Assembly: GCA_045598825.1 (NCBI GenBank) | Contig: JAZRUX010000017.1 | Location: 1 to 64,000 of the forward strand | Reading direction: 5' to 3' | Origin: Hennigella sp045598825 | GTDB lineage: Bacteria; Bacillota_I; Bacilli_A; Mycoplasmatales; Mycoplasmoidaceae | DNA: 64,000 nt | Shown: positions 33,774 through 42,289 of the stretch, in pieces | Numbering within the stretch: position 1 is the first letter of the stretch | Layout: each line of letters opens with the position of its first letter | Program-made: the position numbers and the translations under genes | Notes under the pieces: generated by a model | Seen by the model: the letters and a program-made list of their open reading frames with translations, nothing else | The model's database searches: none | What the model was told of the DNA's origin: nothing

Positions 33774-34638
33774 GGTTACTAAAACTGAAATTCAAAAAAT
33801 TGATAATGCTTATAAAGCATTTAAACAATCTAATCTTAAAAATGAGAACCTTTTAGCTTTCTATAAAACTAAAGATTTAGCAATTAGTATTTTTAAAAAT
33901 GGCACTTTATTACTGCAAGGTGAGGAATCAGCAATATTAAATTTTGGTAAAAAAGCAACCAAACCTTCAAAGAAGATTGATTATAAAACGTTGGATGGAA
34001 TGATTGGTATGGACGAAGTTGGTACTGGTGACTATTTTGGACCAGTAGTAACTTGTGCATGTTATGTTCCAAACGAATTTGTTGATCAAGTTAAAGACTT
34101 AAAAGTCAATGATTCAAAAAAGATAGATGACAAACAAATTAAATCAATGGCAAAACAATTGAAAAAAATTGTTAAGTCTGAAATATGCGTTTGTCAACCT
34201 GTTATTTATAACAAAATTATTGATAAATTTGATAATAGCAACATTGTTAAGGCTATTTGTCATAATGATGCTTTAACTAAATTAACTAATAAGTTAAAAG
34301 ACAAACATTATCAAGTTGTTCTGGATCAATTTGTGGCAAGACAACATTACTATGATTATCTTAAAAAAGCAAAAGTAAATCCAGTTTACATAAATTTAAT
34401 TGAAATGAAAGCTGAAAGTAAATATTTATCAGTTGCATGTGCAAGTGTAATAGCTCGTGATGCTTTTTTAACTTACATGGACAAACTATCAGCTAAAGCT
34501 GGAATTAAATTACCTTTAGGTTCGGTAGAAAAAACCAAGATTATTCATATTGGAAAACAATTAATTAAAAAAGCAAAGCTAGCAGAATTTGCTAAACTTC
34601 ACTTTGATTCAATTACTGGTGAAATTCTAAATAAATAA
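33754..34638 (+). CDS. rnhC: Ribonuclease HIII
   Basis: A 294-aa nuclease that cuts RNA in RNA-DNA hybrids. The HIII signature IGMDEVGTGDYFGPVV carries the first two acidic residues; VVLDQF and the segment KYLSVACASVIARD supply the rest. The N-terminal 80 residues form the extra substrate-binding domain that separates HIII from HII. Start ATG 33754 lies inside ispG. No TGA Trp codons, so its frame is open in either code. Confidence 0.95.
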   Translation: MKSLTSKVTKTEIQKIDNAYKAFKQSNLKNENLLAFYKTKDLAISIFKNGTLLLQGEESAILNFGKKATKPSKKIDYKTLDGMIGMDEVGTGDYFGPVVTCACYVPNEFVDQVKDLKVNDSKKIDDKQIKSMAKQLKKIVKSEICVCQPVIYNKIIDKFDNSNIVKAICHNDALTKLTNKLKDKHYQVVLDQFVARQHYYDYLKKAKVNPVYINLIEMKAESKYLSVACASVIARDAFLTYMDKLSAKAGIKLPLGSVEKTKIIHIGKQLIKKAKLAEFAKLHFDSITGEILNK

Positions 34639-34902
34639 TTATTTAGCTATTTTCGCCAAAATTGCTTTGGCATCAGCTTCTTTTTTGCTTGTTGCTCTAA
34701 TTGTGCCTGAGTCATTAATAATTTCAAGATAAAGTGTTTGAAAGAATTTATCTCTGGCTTGTAGAGTGTTATCTTTTACCTTAACAGTTTTGCAATAACC
34801 TGATTCTTTTAAGAGTTTGGCTATCTCACCTAATGGCATAGATGTCTTGAAACTTTTGTCGAATGCTCAACCAACTTTGTTAAGTTTGTCTGCTAATGAC
34901 AT
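34639..34902 (-). CDS. Hypothetical small basic protein
   Basis: An 87-aa protein beginning MSLADKLNKVGWAFDKSFKT with one TGA Trp at residue 12. It contains a possible beta-hairpin and helix arrangement (LYLEIINDSGTIRATSKKEADAKAIL). No signal peptide or membrane segment. I know no family. It is the last gene of the truB-ribF-ecf-truA direction, 64 nt after truA with its own AAAGGAAAAAG upstream, and converges on rnhC with no room for a terminator. Confidence 0.6.
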
Positions 34903-34966
34903 ATTACTTTTTCCTTTGTTTAATTATATATATATATATGAAATACTATATTTATCAACACTTCAA

Positions 34967-35704
34967 CTAATATTTAATTTTGAATAAACAAAGTCCGCAT
35001 GCAGGGGCTTTATAGACTGCTTGTCCTTTTTTGGGGTTATTTAATCATTGTTTAATTTGTGATATAGTAATCTTGCCTTCATTTAAAGCTAGCATCGATC
35101 CAACCATCATTCTGACTTGGCTTCGTAAAAAACCAGTACCTTTAATTACAATCTTAACTAAATCTTTCTGTTTCCTTATATTAATAGAAAGAATTTGTCT
35201 CTCTAACGATTCACCTAATCGTTCATCAGTTGAGAATGATAAAAAATTATGTTTTCCTAAAAATACTTTGTTTGATTTTTTTAACAAACTAATATTAATT
35301 GGTTTATTGTATTGATAGATGTGTGTACTACTTATTGCATCATTAATATTATTAGTATTAATGGTATATATATAAATTTTGTTTTTTGCCATAAAGCGAG
35401 CATTAAAATCTTTTGCTGCTTTATTAATTTTAGTTATGCGAATATCATATGGTAAAGCTTTATTTAAAGCTTCCATTATTTGCTTAGGCTTTATTTTGAT
35501 TGGTAAATCAAAATGGATTACCTGACCTGTTGCATTTACTCCTGCATCAGTTCTTCCAGCAGCATAAACTTTAACCTTTTTGTTAAGCACTTTAAAAATA
35601 GTGTTTTCTAATATACCTTGGATGGTTTCTTGTCCTGGTTGTTTTGCTCAACCATGATAATTGCTTCCGTTGTAACTTAATATTAATTTATAACGCGTAT
35701 TCAT
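34967..35704 (-). CDS. truA: tRNA pseudouridine synthase A
   Basis: A 245-aa enzyme forming pseudouridine 38-40 in tRNA anticodon arms. The catalytic aspartate is in AAGRTDAGVNA. Other blocks are KLILSYNGSNYHGW at the N-terminus and GTGFLRSQVRMMVG. Extra Trp codons and the last residues (LCLFKIKY) are reached only with TGA as Trp. The gene follows ecfT by 2 nt, the same order as in Bacillus (ecfA1-ecfA2-ecfT-truA). Confidence 0.95.
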
Positions 35705-35706
35705 AT

Positions 35707-36771
35707 CTATATATTAAAGCAGTCAACTGCTATGAATGGATAAATTATAACTTTCTTAACAACAAAATAAATAAATAGAGCAAGCAAACAAATTAAAATC
35801 GCGAATAAGGCTCAGTTTGAAGCCGAGCAATGGTAGAGTCTATATTTTGTCCTCTTGGCTCTAGGAACAAAGTTTCTGGCTTCCATAGCGTCTGATAATT
35901 TGTCAGCATGATTGAAAGCTGTAGCAAACATTGGGACAACTAATGAACCAACAACTTTAATTTTTGTAATCAAACGTCCGTTGTAATAATCTAACCCACG
36001 GCTCGCTTGTGCGCTTATTATTTTATTGGCTTCATCAAATAGATTAGGAACAAAGCGAATTGCAACAGAAATAATATATGAAATTTCAGTGACTGGAACT
36101 TTGATTCACTTTAGTGGTCATAAAATGTGTTCAAATGCATATGTTAATTGTAATGTTGAGGTTGTATTCACTAATAGACTAAACACTGCTAGCATACAGA
36201 ATAATTTGATACACACGCTTACGCTAGTAATAACGACTTGACTACTAAGTGCATATAAAGGAGCTGAATATGTTAAATACAATTTAACATCATTAATAAC
36301 AATAGTAATATATGAGCCTGTCGTTGGCTCAATTGTAATAAAAGATTCAGCCACACTGCCACCCCATATTTGCCCACACGTTCAATAATATGTAACATCG
36401 TTAATTGTGTATTGTCTAATTCAACCACGATCACAAAGATCCGACCAACTACTACCTCAAAGTTGGTAATGATTTGCCAAATCAAATCTTAAACCGGGGT
36501 CTTTTGCAACCAATCAATTTATCAAGAAAATAAATATAAATAGTACCAATAAAGTATTAAAGATAGGTTTTAATTTTCTTTTTGGCAAACGTGCAGAAAA
36601 TCAAAGTGATAATACTAAAAGTAAAATTCCAATTTGTCCAACAACAGTCACTGGGAGAAAAACCAACACTAATAAAAGTATTACACATGCTACCTTAAGC
36701 GTAGGATTAAATTTATTTAGGAAAAGTGGTCTTTCTTCTAAAGGAGTCTTAAATGTATATTTACGATACAT
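35707..36771 (-). CDS. ecfT: ECF transporter transmembrane T component
   Basis: A 354-aa membrane protein that couples the two EcfA ATPases to vitamin-binding S components. The paired Ala-Arg coupling motifs are visible as AQASRGLDYYNG and DAMEARNFVPR. There are membrane segments around 25-65 and 75-90, and a group in the C-terminal half. An insertion of roughly 90 aa between the first helices (about residues 95-190, DPGLRFDLANHYQLWG and onward) makes it longer than the usual 260-270 aa; similar insertions occur in other mollicute EcfT. ATG 36771 overlaps the ecfA2 stop by one base. Confidence 0.92.
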
Positions 36772-37673
36772 TATTTTTCTCCTTTCTTTAAGAGCTTAAC
36801 TAATTGGGTCAAAGTTTTAGGTTGTGCTTTTAATAAAATCTCATATTTTTTATTATGACTAATCAATTTTTTAATCATTAATATTACATGTGGAACGGCT
36901 ATACCAGTTTCATTCAATATATGTTGATCAGTAAATACTTCATATGGTGTTCCAAAATAGTTGAGTCTTTGCTTATGAATCACTAAAACTTCATCAGCTA
37001 ATTCCAAAACATTATCCATATTATGGGTAATGATAATGATTGTCTTTCCTTGTTTTTTAAGTTGTTTAATAATCTTTAAAATATTTTTTTGCGAGCTTGA
37101 ATCTAGTCCTGCCGTTGGTTCATCAAAGATTACAACTTTTGAGTCTATTGCCAAAATACCTGCAATTGCTACTAGGCGCTTTTGACCATTCGATAACTCA
37201 AATGGATTTACATGAAGTAGTGATTTCTGTAGTCCTACTAAATGCATACATTTAGTCGCTAATTTCTTGGCATTTTTCTTATTAACACCATAGTTAATAG
37301 GCCCAAGTGTGATATCTTTTTCGACGGTATCTTTAATTATTTGGTATTCAGGAAATTGAAAAACTAAGCTAACATCTTTTCTAATGTCTTTATAATCTCT
37401 AATCTTTTTTTGACAACCCAAAATTGCTTTATCTTTATTAATGAATATATTACCGACATTTGATTTTAATAGACCATTGAAATGAGATACAAGAGTTGTT
37501 TTGCCAACACCAGATGCTCCAACAATGGCATAAATTTTATTTTTTTCAAAACTACAATTAAAGTTATCAATTAAAATTGATGGATGTTTTTTGCTGCCAA
37601 CAAAAATAGATAGATTATCACAAGTGATGATATTTTTAGTATGAAAGTTTTTATTAATTACTTTATTTTTCAT
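36771..37673 (-). CDS. ecfA2: ECF transporter ATPase EcfA2
   Basis: A 300-aa ATPase: Walker A GASGVGKTT (52-60), Q-loop VFQFPEYQ, signature LSNGQKRLVAIAGILA, Walker B VVIFDEPTAGLD, H-loop ITHN. The signature reads LSNGQ instead of LSGGQ. The gene overlaps the end of ecfA1 by 11 nt. It works with EcfA1 and EcfT to import vitamins (riboflavin, folate, biotin or others, depending on S components not found in this window). Confidence 0.94.
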   Translation of the reverse strand: MKNKVINKNFHTKNIITCDNLSIFVGSKKHPSILIDNFNCSFEKNKIYAIVGASGVGKTTLVSHFNGLLKSNVGNIFINKDKAILGCQKKIRDYKDIRKDVSLVFQFPEYQIIKDTVEKDITLGPINYGVNKKNAKKLATKCMHLVGLQKSLLHVNPFELSNGQKRLVAIAGILAIDSKVVIFDEPTAGLDSSSQKNILKIIKQLKKQGKTIIIITHNMDNVLELADEVLVIHKQRLNYFGTPYEVFTDQHILNETGIAVPHVILMIKKLISHNKKYEILLKAQPKTLTQLVKLLKKGEK

Positions 37674-38481
37674 AACTAATATCCTTCACCAATTTGTCCA
37701 AACTTATTGTTGGTTTTAGCCCCAACTCTGTTGCTAATTTAATAGCAAATGGTTTATCTAAAGACAGTTTACTAAACTGTGGATTTTGAAAAACATCTAA
37801 TGGTTTACCAACCATTACAATTTTTCCTTTATCCATAACTATTACTTTGTCAGCATTTTGTGCTTCTTCTATATTATGTGTAATACTAATAATAGTTTTG
37901 TTTTGTTTATCCCTTAGTAAGTGCATTAAATTTTGAATATGTAATTTGTTTTTACTATCAAGCATACTTGTGACTTCATCAAAAACAATAAATTGAGGGC
38001 TCATTGCCAAAACTGATGCAATTGCTCCTAATTGTTTTTGCCCACCAGATAGACTGCTTGTTGATGCTTTTAATAAGTCATTAATGCCCAAATACTTAGC
38101 TGTTTTATTGATTATGCTTTGCATACGATTATGAGGTATACATTTATTCTCTAAACCAAAAGCAATATCGTCTTGCAAGGTTAAACCAATAAATTGATTG
38201 TCTGGATTTTCAAACACAAAACCTGATAATTGCTTTAAAGTCTTTACGTTAGATTTATCAATTACTTTATTTCTAAAAATAATTCTTCCATTGTTGGGTT
38301 TAAATAAGCCGACTAAAAGTTTACCTAAAGTAGACTTTCCACACCCATTTGCTCCAATAATGCAAACATATTCTTTTTCATTTATGGAAAAAGAAATATT
38401 AGACAAGATTAGCTTCTTTGGTGAATAACCAAAATTAACCTTATCAAATTCGATTAATTTGTTTTTGTTTGGTTTAAACAT
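37663..38481 (-). CDS. ecfA1: ECF transporter ATPase EcfA1
   Basis: A 272-aa ATPase: Walker A GANGCGKST (43-51), Q-loop VFENPDNQF, signature LSGGQKQLGAIASVLA, Walker B FIVFDEVTSMLD, H-loop ITHN. The FENPDNQ form of the Q-loop identifies EcfA1 rather than A2. It starts 13 nt after ribF. A Shine-Dalgarno is not obvious in the AT-rich gap. Confidence 0.94.
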   Translation of the reverse strand: MFKPNKNKLIEFDKVNFGYSPKKLILSNISFSINEKEYVCIIGANGCGKSTLGKLLVGLFKPNNGRIIFRNKVIDKSNVKTLKQLSGFVFENPDNQFIGLTLQDDIAFGLENKCIPHNRMQSIINKTAKYLGINDLLKASTSSLSGGQKQLGAIASVLAMSPQFIVFDEVTSMLDSKNKLHIQNLMHLLRDKQNKTIISITHNIEEAQNADKVIVMDKGKIVMVGKPLDVFQNPQFSKLSLDKPFAIKLATELGLKPTISLDKLVKDISYEK

Positions 38482-38494
38482 TTAAATAATTATA

Positions 38495-39367
38495 TTATTT
38501 ATTTTTAACAAAATAGTCTTTTGCAATTTGAATGTCATTTTGGATTGACGAAGCTAAAGAAATTGGATTATCAAATTTAGTATGACCACGTATATATTTT
38601 AAAAATTCAACCTTGACATTCCTGCGAATGCTTGCAGGGTATACAGAACGCGGACTAATATATTTTTTTATAACATGTGTCTCTATTGTTGGTATTTGAT
38701 TATTAAATGTTTTGCTAGCACCAACAAAGCTAACAGAATTGTATGTCCTATTTCCAATTTTAATCCGACTAACATATGATCCTTCCGGTATCATAAGTGT
38801 ATGATCAACCTTTATATTTATAGTTCTAATTCCTAGTTGTTTACCGCGACGAAATCCTTTTACTCATTCAGAAATGTAGTAATAAGGGAAATAAGTAAAA
38901 CTATTTGCCTTTTCAACGTTTCCACTTCTTAACAAACTTGCAATAATTGTTGTAGATACAACTTTGTTGTAATTAAGAGTTTGTACATCAAAATACTTTC
39001 TTAATAATGAATATGGTTTATGATCACAACCAAATTTAAAATCGGTCCCAACAAATATCATTGATGGTTTAAGTTTTAATAAAACTCTTTGAATAAATGT
39101 TTCTGCATCAACATTATTTTTGGCAATATCATAAACATATATGTTTGCCGGTTTAAAACGAGCAATATTATTTAACCTTTCTTGACCAAAGTACAATTGA
39201 TTAATCTGCTTGGCACCAAAGTCCTTAAAAGTTAAGACATTAAAATTGTTAAATCTAGTTAAAAGCAATCCATGCATAACATGGATACTACCAAAATACC
39301 CAATAACTAATGGCAATTTTGATGTTTTTACATTATTTAAATTTATTTGTTTAATTTTTGCGGCCAT
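38495..39367 (-). CDS. ribF: Bifunctional riboflavin kinase/FAD synthetase
   Basis: A 290-aa enzyme making FMN and FAD from riboflavin. The N-terminal nucleotidyltransferase domain starts LVIGYFGSIHVMHGLLL; the usual GxFDGxHxGH has become GYFGSIHVMH, keeping both histidines but losing the Asp. The C-terminal kinase domain (from about residue 170) shows RRGKQLGIRTINI, matching the GxxLGxPTANL loop with T and N kept. FAD is needed by ThyX and FMN by the hydrogenase subunit HydB. The start overlaps truB by 17 nt. The unusual N-terminal motif makes the FAD-synthetase half less certain. Confidence 0.88.
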
Positions 39368-40022
39368 ATAAATTTATGTAATCAATTAAAGTATAAGCAT
39401 TTTTTAATTTATAGTCACCACATTTAGTTCTTACTAAAGTAGTAATATGCGCAACTGTTCCTAATTTTGCGGCTAAATCTTCTGCAAACGATCTTACATA
39501 AAATCCTTTAGTAACATTGATGGTAATTTTCAATTCTTGTTTGTTGGGATTAAAATCATTGATTTTAAAACCGTTGATTTTAACTAGCCGTGGTTGTAAT
39601 TCTAAAGGATTACCTTCACGGGCATATTCATATGCCTTTTTGCCATTAACTTTTACTGCTGAATATGGATGTGGTCGTTGTAAATAGTCTTGATCTACAA
39701 AGCTCGCTAAAGCTTGTTTAACTTGCTTTTCATTTAATTTTGTTTTTTGTTTATCAATAATTGTTCCAGTTTTATCACCCGTATCGGTGCGAATACCAAA
39801 CTTGATAGTTGTTTGATATTGTTTATCTTGTAAAGTTAAATCACCTAAAAGGCGAGTGCCTTCATCATAGCCTATTATTAATAATCCAGTTGCCATTGGG
39901 TCTAATGTTCCTGCATGGCCAACTTTCTTATAACCACAAGCACCTCTAATTTTGGCAACAACATCGTTGCTAGTTCATCCTTGTGGTTTATCAATCAATA
40001 TAAGTTTATCAGATGTAAACAT
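39351..40022 (-). CDS. truB: tRNA pseudouridine-55 synthase B
   Basis: A 223-aa enzyme that forms pseudouridine 55 in the T loop. The N-terminus LILIDKPQGWTSNDVV and the catalytic block VGHAGTLDPMATGLL (active Asp) are standard, followed by QRPHPYSAVKVNGKKAYEYAREG. It lacks the C-terminal PUA domain, as in other short mollicute or Gram-positive TruB. Trp in the N-terminal motif is TGA. ATG 40022 heads the seven-gene minus-strand run, divergent from the TtcA-like gene with only 24 nt between. Confidence 0.95.
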
Positions 40023-40046
40023 AATATAATTTTATCATATAAAATT

Positions 40047-40826
40047 ATGAGAATTGTAATAGGTAACATTATTAGAGCAAATAGTATTTTTCATCTCATT
40101 AAGAAAAATGATAAGATTGCTGTAGGCGTGTCTGGTGGAAAAGATTCACTAGTTCTATTTAAAACACTAGATATTTTTTGCAAAAAAATTAATCAAGAAA
40201 AGAAGTGAAATCTTAAAGTTAAAGGATTTCACATTGCTTTAGGATTCAAAAAAGTTAAGTATGATAAACTTTTAAAATTTGCCAAAGCAAATAAATTAGA
40301 TTTACAAATCATTGACTCTAATATTTCAGAAATTCTTCTAGCAAAAAGGGGGAACAATAAAATTCAATGTTCTCTTTGTGCTAAGATGAAAAAGGCAATT
40401 TTAGTCAAAGCAATGAAGTCCCAAGGTTTTAATAAACTAGCTTTGGGCCATCATGCTGATGATGCAATCGAAACATTTTTTATGAACATGTTAAATGAAT
40501 CTCGTTTGGCAACATTACATCCTATTAGTTATTTGGATCGAAATAAAGTTTGATTGATTCGTCCATTAATTTTGTGTCGTGAACATGAAATTGAAAAGGT
40601 TGCAAAAAAATATAAATTACCTATTATTAATAATTTGTGTCCTAATGAAAAAATTACTCAACGTTCATTTATTAAAGGTTTTATAAATGAAAATTTCTAC
40701 AATTCAAAAAAATGACCAAATGCCTATGTTAACATCTTTAGAAGCTTTTTAAACAAAGAAGGTTCATATTTTTGATTTGATGAAGGTTTTGACAAAAAAC
40801 ATATCAAAAACCATAACAAGATATAG
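40047..40826 (+). CDS. TtcA-like tRNA 2-thiocytidine synthase (PP-loop ATPase)
   Basis: A 259-aa PP-loop protein. SGGKDS at 29-34 binds ATP. C108-S-L-C111 plus a third cysteine in NNLCPNE fits the three-Cys [4Fe-4S] site of TtcA. GHHADDAIETFFMNML is the TtcA/TilS-type helix block. TtcA makes s2C32 in tRNA and needs an Fe-S cluster. It has no TilS-specific C-terminal domain. TATAAT at 40025-40030 gives a short leader. An alternative role as another sulfur-transfer or adenylating enzyme of the family is possible. Confidence 0.85.
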
Positions 40827-40838
40827 GTTTTTTGATAT
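40801..40838 (+). terminator. Possible terminator overlapping the 3' end of the TtcA-like gene
   Basis: ATATCAAAAACC pairs with GGTTTTTTGATAT across a 13-nt loop that contains the stop codon. There is no long U-run after it, so it may be weak. Confidence 0.4.
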
Positions 40839-40856
40839 TCAAACATAAAATGCATT

Positions 40857-40862
40857 TATAAT
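40857..40862 (+). promoter_or_regulatory. -10 box of the HPr promoter
   Basis: TATAAT 17 nt before ATG 40880, predicting a leader of about 10 nt. Confidence 0.45.
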
Positions 40863-40879
40863 TAGAAGTATATTTGGTT

Positions 40880-41146
40880 ATGAAAAGTATACAAGTTAAA
40901 ATTACAGACCCATCATTCCTACACAGAAAAATGGCTGCCAAATTACAACAAATCGCAGGAAAATATACTTGCGATATTGATGTTATTGTTGGAACCAACA
41001 AAGCAAATGCAAAGTCATTAATCAATCTTATGACTATCTACACAAAAGTTAAATTGCCAGGTAAGATTGAAGTTCGTGCTTCTTGTTGAAATGATGAAGA
41101 CAAGGCAATACAAGAAATCGCTGAATTCTTTGGAGTAAAAGCATAA
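40880..41146 (+). CDS. ptsH: Phosphocarrier protein HPr of the PTS
   Basis: An 88-aa HPr: SIQVKITDPSFLHRKMAAKL at the N-terminus with the phospho-histidine at H15, the regulatory serine region NAKSLINLMTI (Ser46), and the usual length. The residues after His15 are R16-K17 instead of the almost invariant A16-R17. It passes phosphate from Enzyme I to sugar permeases; in Gram-positives the Ser46 site is a target of HprK. ATG 40880 is chosen over TTG 40874. It is a single-gene unit. Confidence 0.88.
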
Positions 41147-41149
41147 ATG

Positions 41150-41170
41150 AAAAAGCCCAATGGGCTTTTT
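41150..41170. terminator. Terminator after ptsH
   Basis: AAAAAGCCC-AAT-GGGCTTTTT hairpin, then TCTTTTATTTTTTT. It serves the converging PHP gene as well. Confidence 0.9.
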
Positions 41171-41174
41171 TCTT

Positions 41175-41981
41175 TTATTTTTTTAATAAATTCAATTTAA
41201 TATCTTTTATCAGATTATTTTTTAGACCATAACTTATAGCTAGTTTTTGTGCCTTATCTAACCACTCAACAGTTAGTGGGTGCATATTATGCGCATCAGA
41301 TTCAATCAAAACTTTAATATTTGTTTTAGCAACAAGTTTTCAAAAGTGTTTACATGGATAGTGTCATTCACTTTTGTTTTCAAAAGCTGTAAAGTTAACA
41401 TTGAAACCTAACGGTAATCTATATTTAATTGCTCATTTAATAATGTTATTAGCAACAGCTTTGGCTGTCTTATCTCATTTTTGGTATGAGTTTAAATAAA
41501 TATCAGGATGAGCAACTCATGACATTAAACCAGAAGACATAGCCGCTTTGTTGTTATCATTAAATTCTTTTAGTTGACTTGCTTTTCTTGTTACATTCAT
41601 TACTAATGGTAAGGGAAGTTGCATTTTAAATAAATCGCCGTAAAAGTGATTACCAAAAACTAAAAACTCACAATATTTATCTTTAGCTAATTTTTGAATA
41701 TATCATTGATTAGGTTTGTTATATTCCACTTCATATCCAAAGTAAATTTTTAATTTATTTTTATATTTCTTATTTAATAGATCGATATCATGACGCAGTT
41801 GCTCAATTTCCTTATAATTAGCACGTCGTTCTTGATATGGACATTTAATTGTAATTGGTGCATGTTCAGTAAAATACAATTTCTTATATCCATGTTTCAA
41901 CGCATAAGCTACAATCTCATCTAAATGATTTGATGAGTGTTTACATATATATGTATGGATATGGAAAATATTTTTTTGCAT
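41175..41981 (-). CDS. PHP-domain phosphoesterase (histidinol-phosphatase-like)
   Basis: A 268-aa PHP-family metal hydrolase. Metal-site motifs: HIHTYICKHS (HxH near residues 7-9), FTEHAP, GYEVEYN, VFGNHFYGD, and the late IESDAHN. The layout matches HisK-type histidinol phosphatases, but no other histidine-biosynthesis gene is present and mollicutes lack that pathway, so the substrate is probably another phosphomonoester. A TATAAT on the minus strand (41996-41991) lies 9 nt before the ATG. Confidence 0.8.
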
Positions 41982-42002
41982 CTTACTAAAATTATAAAAA
42001 GA

Positions 42003-42024
42003 AAAAAGTGCCGAAGCACTTTTT
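42003..42024 (-). terminator. Terminator after the ferredoxin gene
   Basis: AAAAAGTGC-TTCG-GCACTTTTT on the minus strand: a UUCG tetraloop hairpin with T-run, closing the hydrogenase-ferredoxin region. Confidence 0.92.
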
Positions 42025-42039
42025 ACTTATGTATGCTTA

Positions 42040-42219
42040 TTATTTGTTTTCGATAGCTTGTACTGGACAAACTCCTGCACAAGCACCGCAACCAACGCAT
42101 TTGCTTTGGTCAACGCCGGCTTTGCCATCAGAACCGATAGCTACAGCACCTACTGGGCAAACGCCAGTGCAAGCACCACAACCTAAGCATTTTGATTTAT
42201 TTACGACAGCTTTTGACAT
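42040..42219 (-). CDS. 2[4Fe-4S] ferredoxin
   Basis: A 59-aa clostridial-type ferredoxin with two CxxCxxCxxxC sets: C11/C14/C17/C21 (CLGCGACTGVC) and C41/C44/C47/C51 (CVGCGACAGVC), each followed by P. The near-identical halves show the classic internal duplication. It would carry low-potential electrons between an oxidoreductase such as pyruvate:ferredoxin oxidoreductase and the hydrogenase encoded 70 nt upstream. AAGGAG precedes the ATG. A separate TATAAT (42254-42249) may allow independent expression. Confidence 0.95.
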   Translation of the reverse strand: MSKAVVNKSKCLGCGACTGVCPVGAVAIGSDGKAGVDQSKCVGCGACAGVCPVQAIENK

Positions 42220-42289
42220 AAGTTATTAATTCTCCTTAATATGTATTAATTATATATGTAAATTGACAAAATAATAATTTTTTTTACTA

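Noticed and set aside
34925..34939. TA dinucleotide run
   Set aside because: Short alternating AT tract in an AT-rich intergenic spacer; length too small to call a phase-variable repeat, and no start codon or -10/-35 spacing depends clearly on it.
41175..41981. Histidine biosynthesis (HisK) assignment
   Set aside because: PHP motifs support a phosphoesterase, but no other his gene is present here and the pathway is not expected in mollicutes, so the specific function is not claimed.
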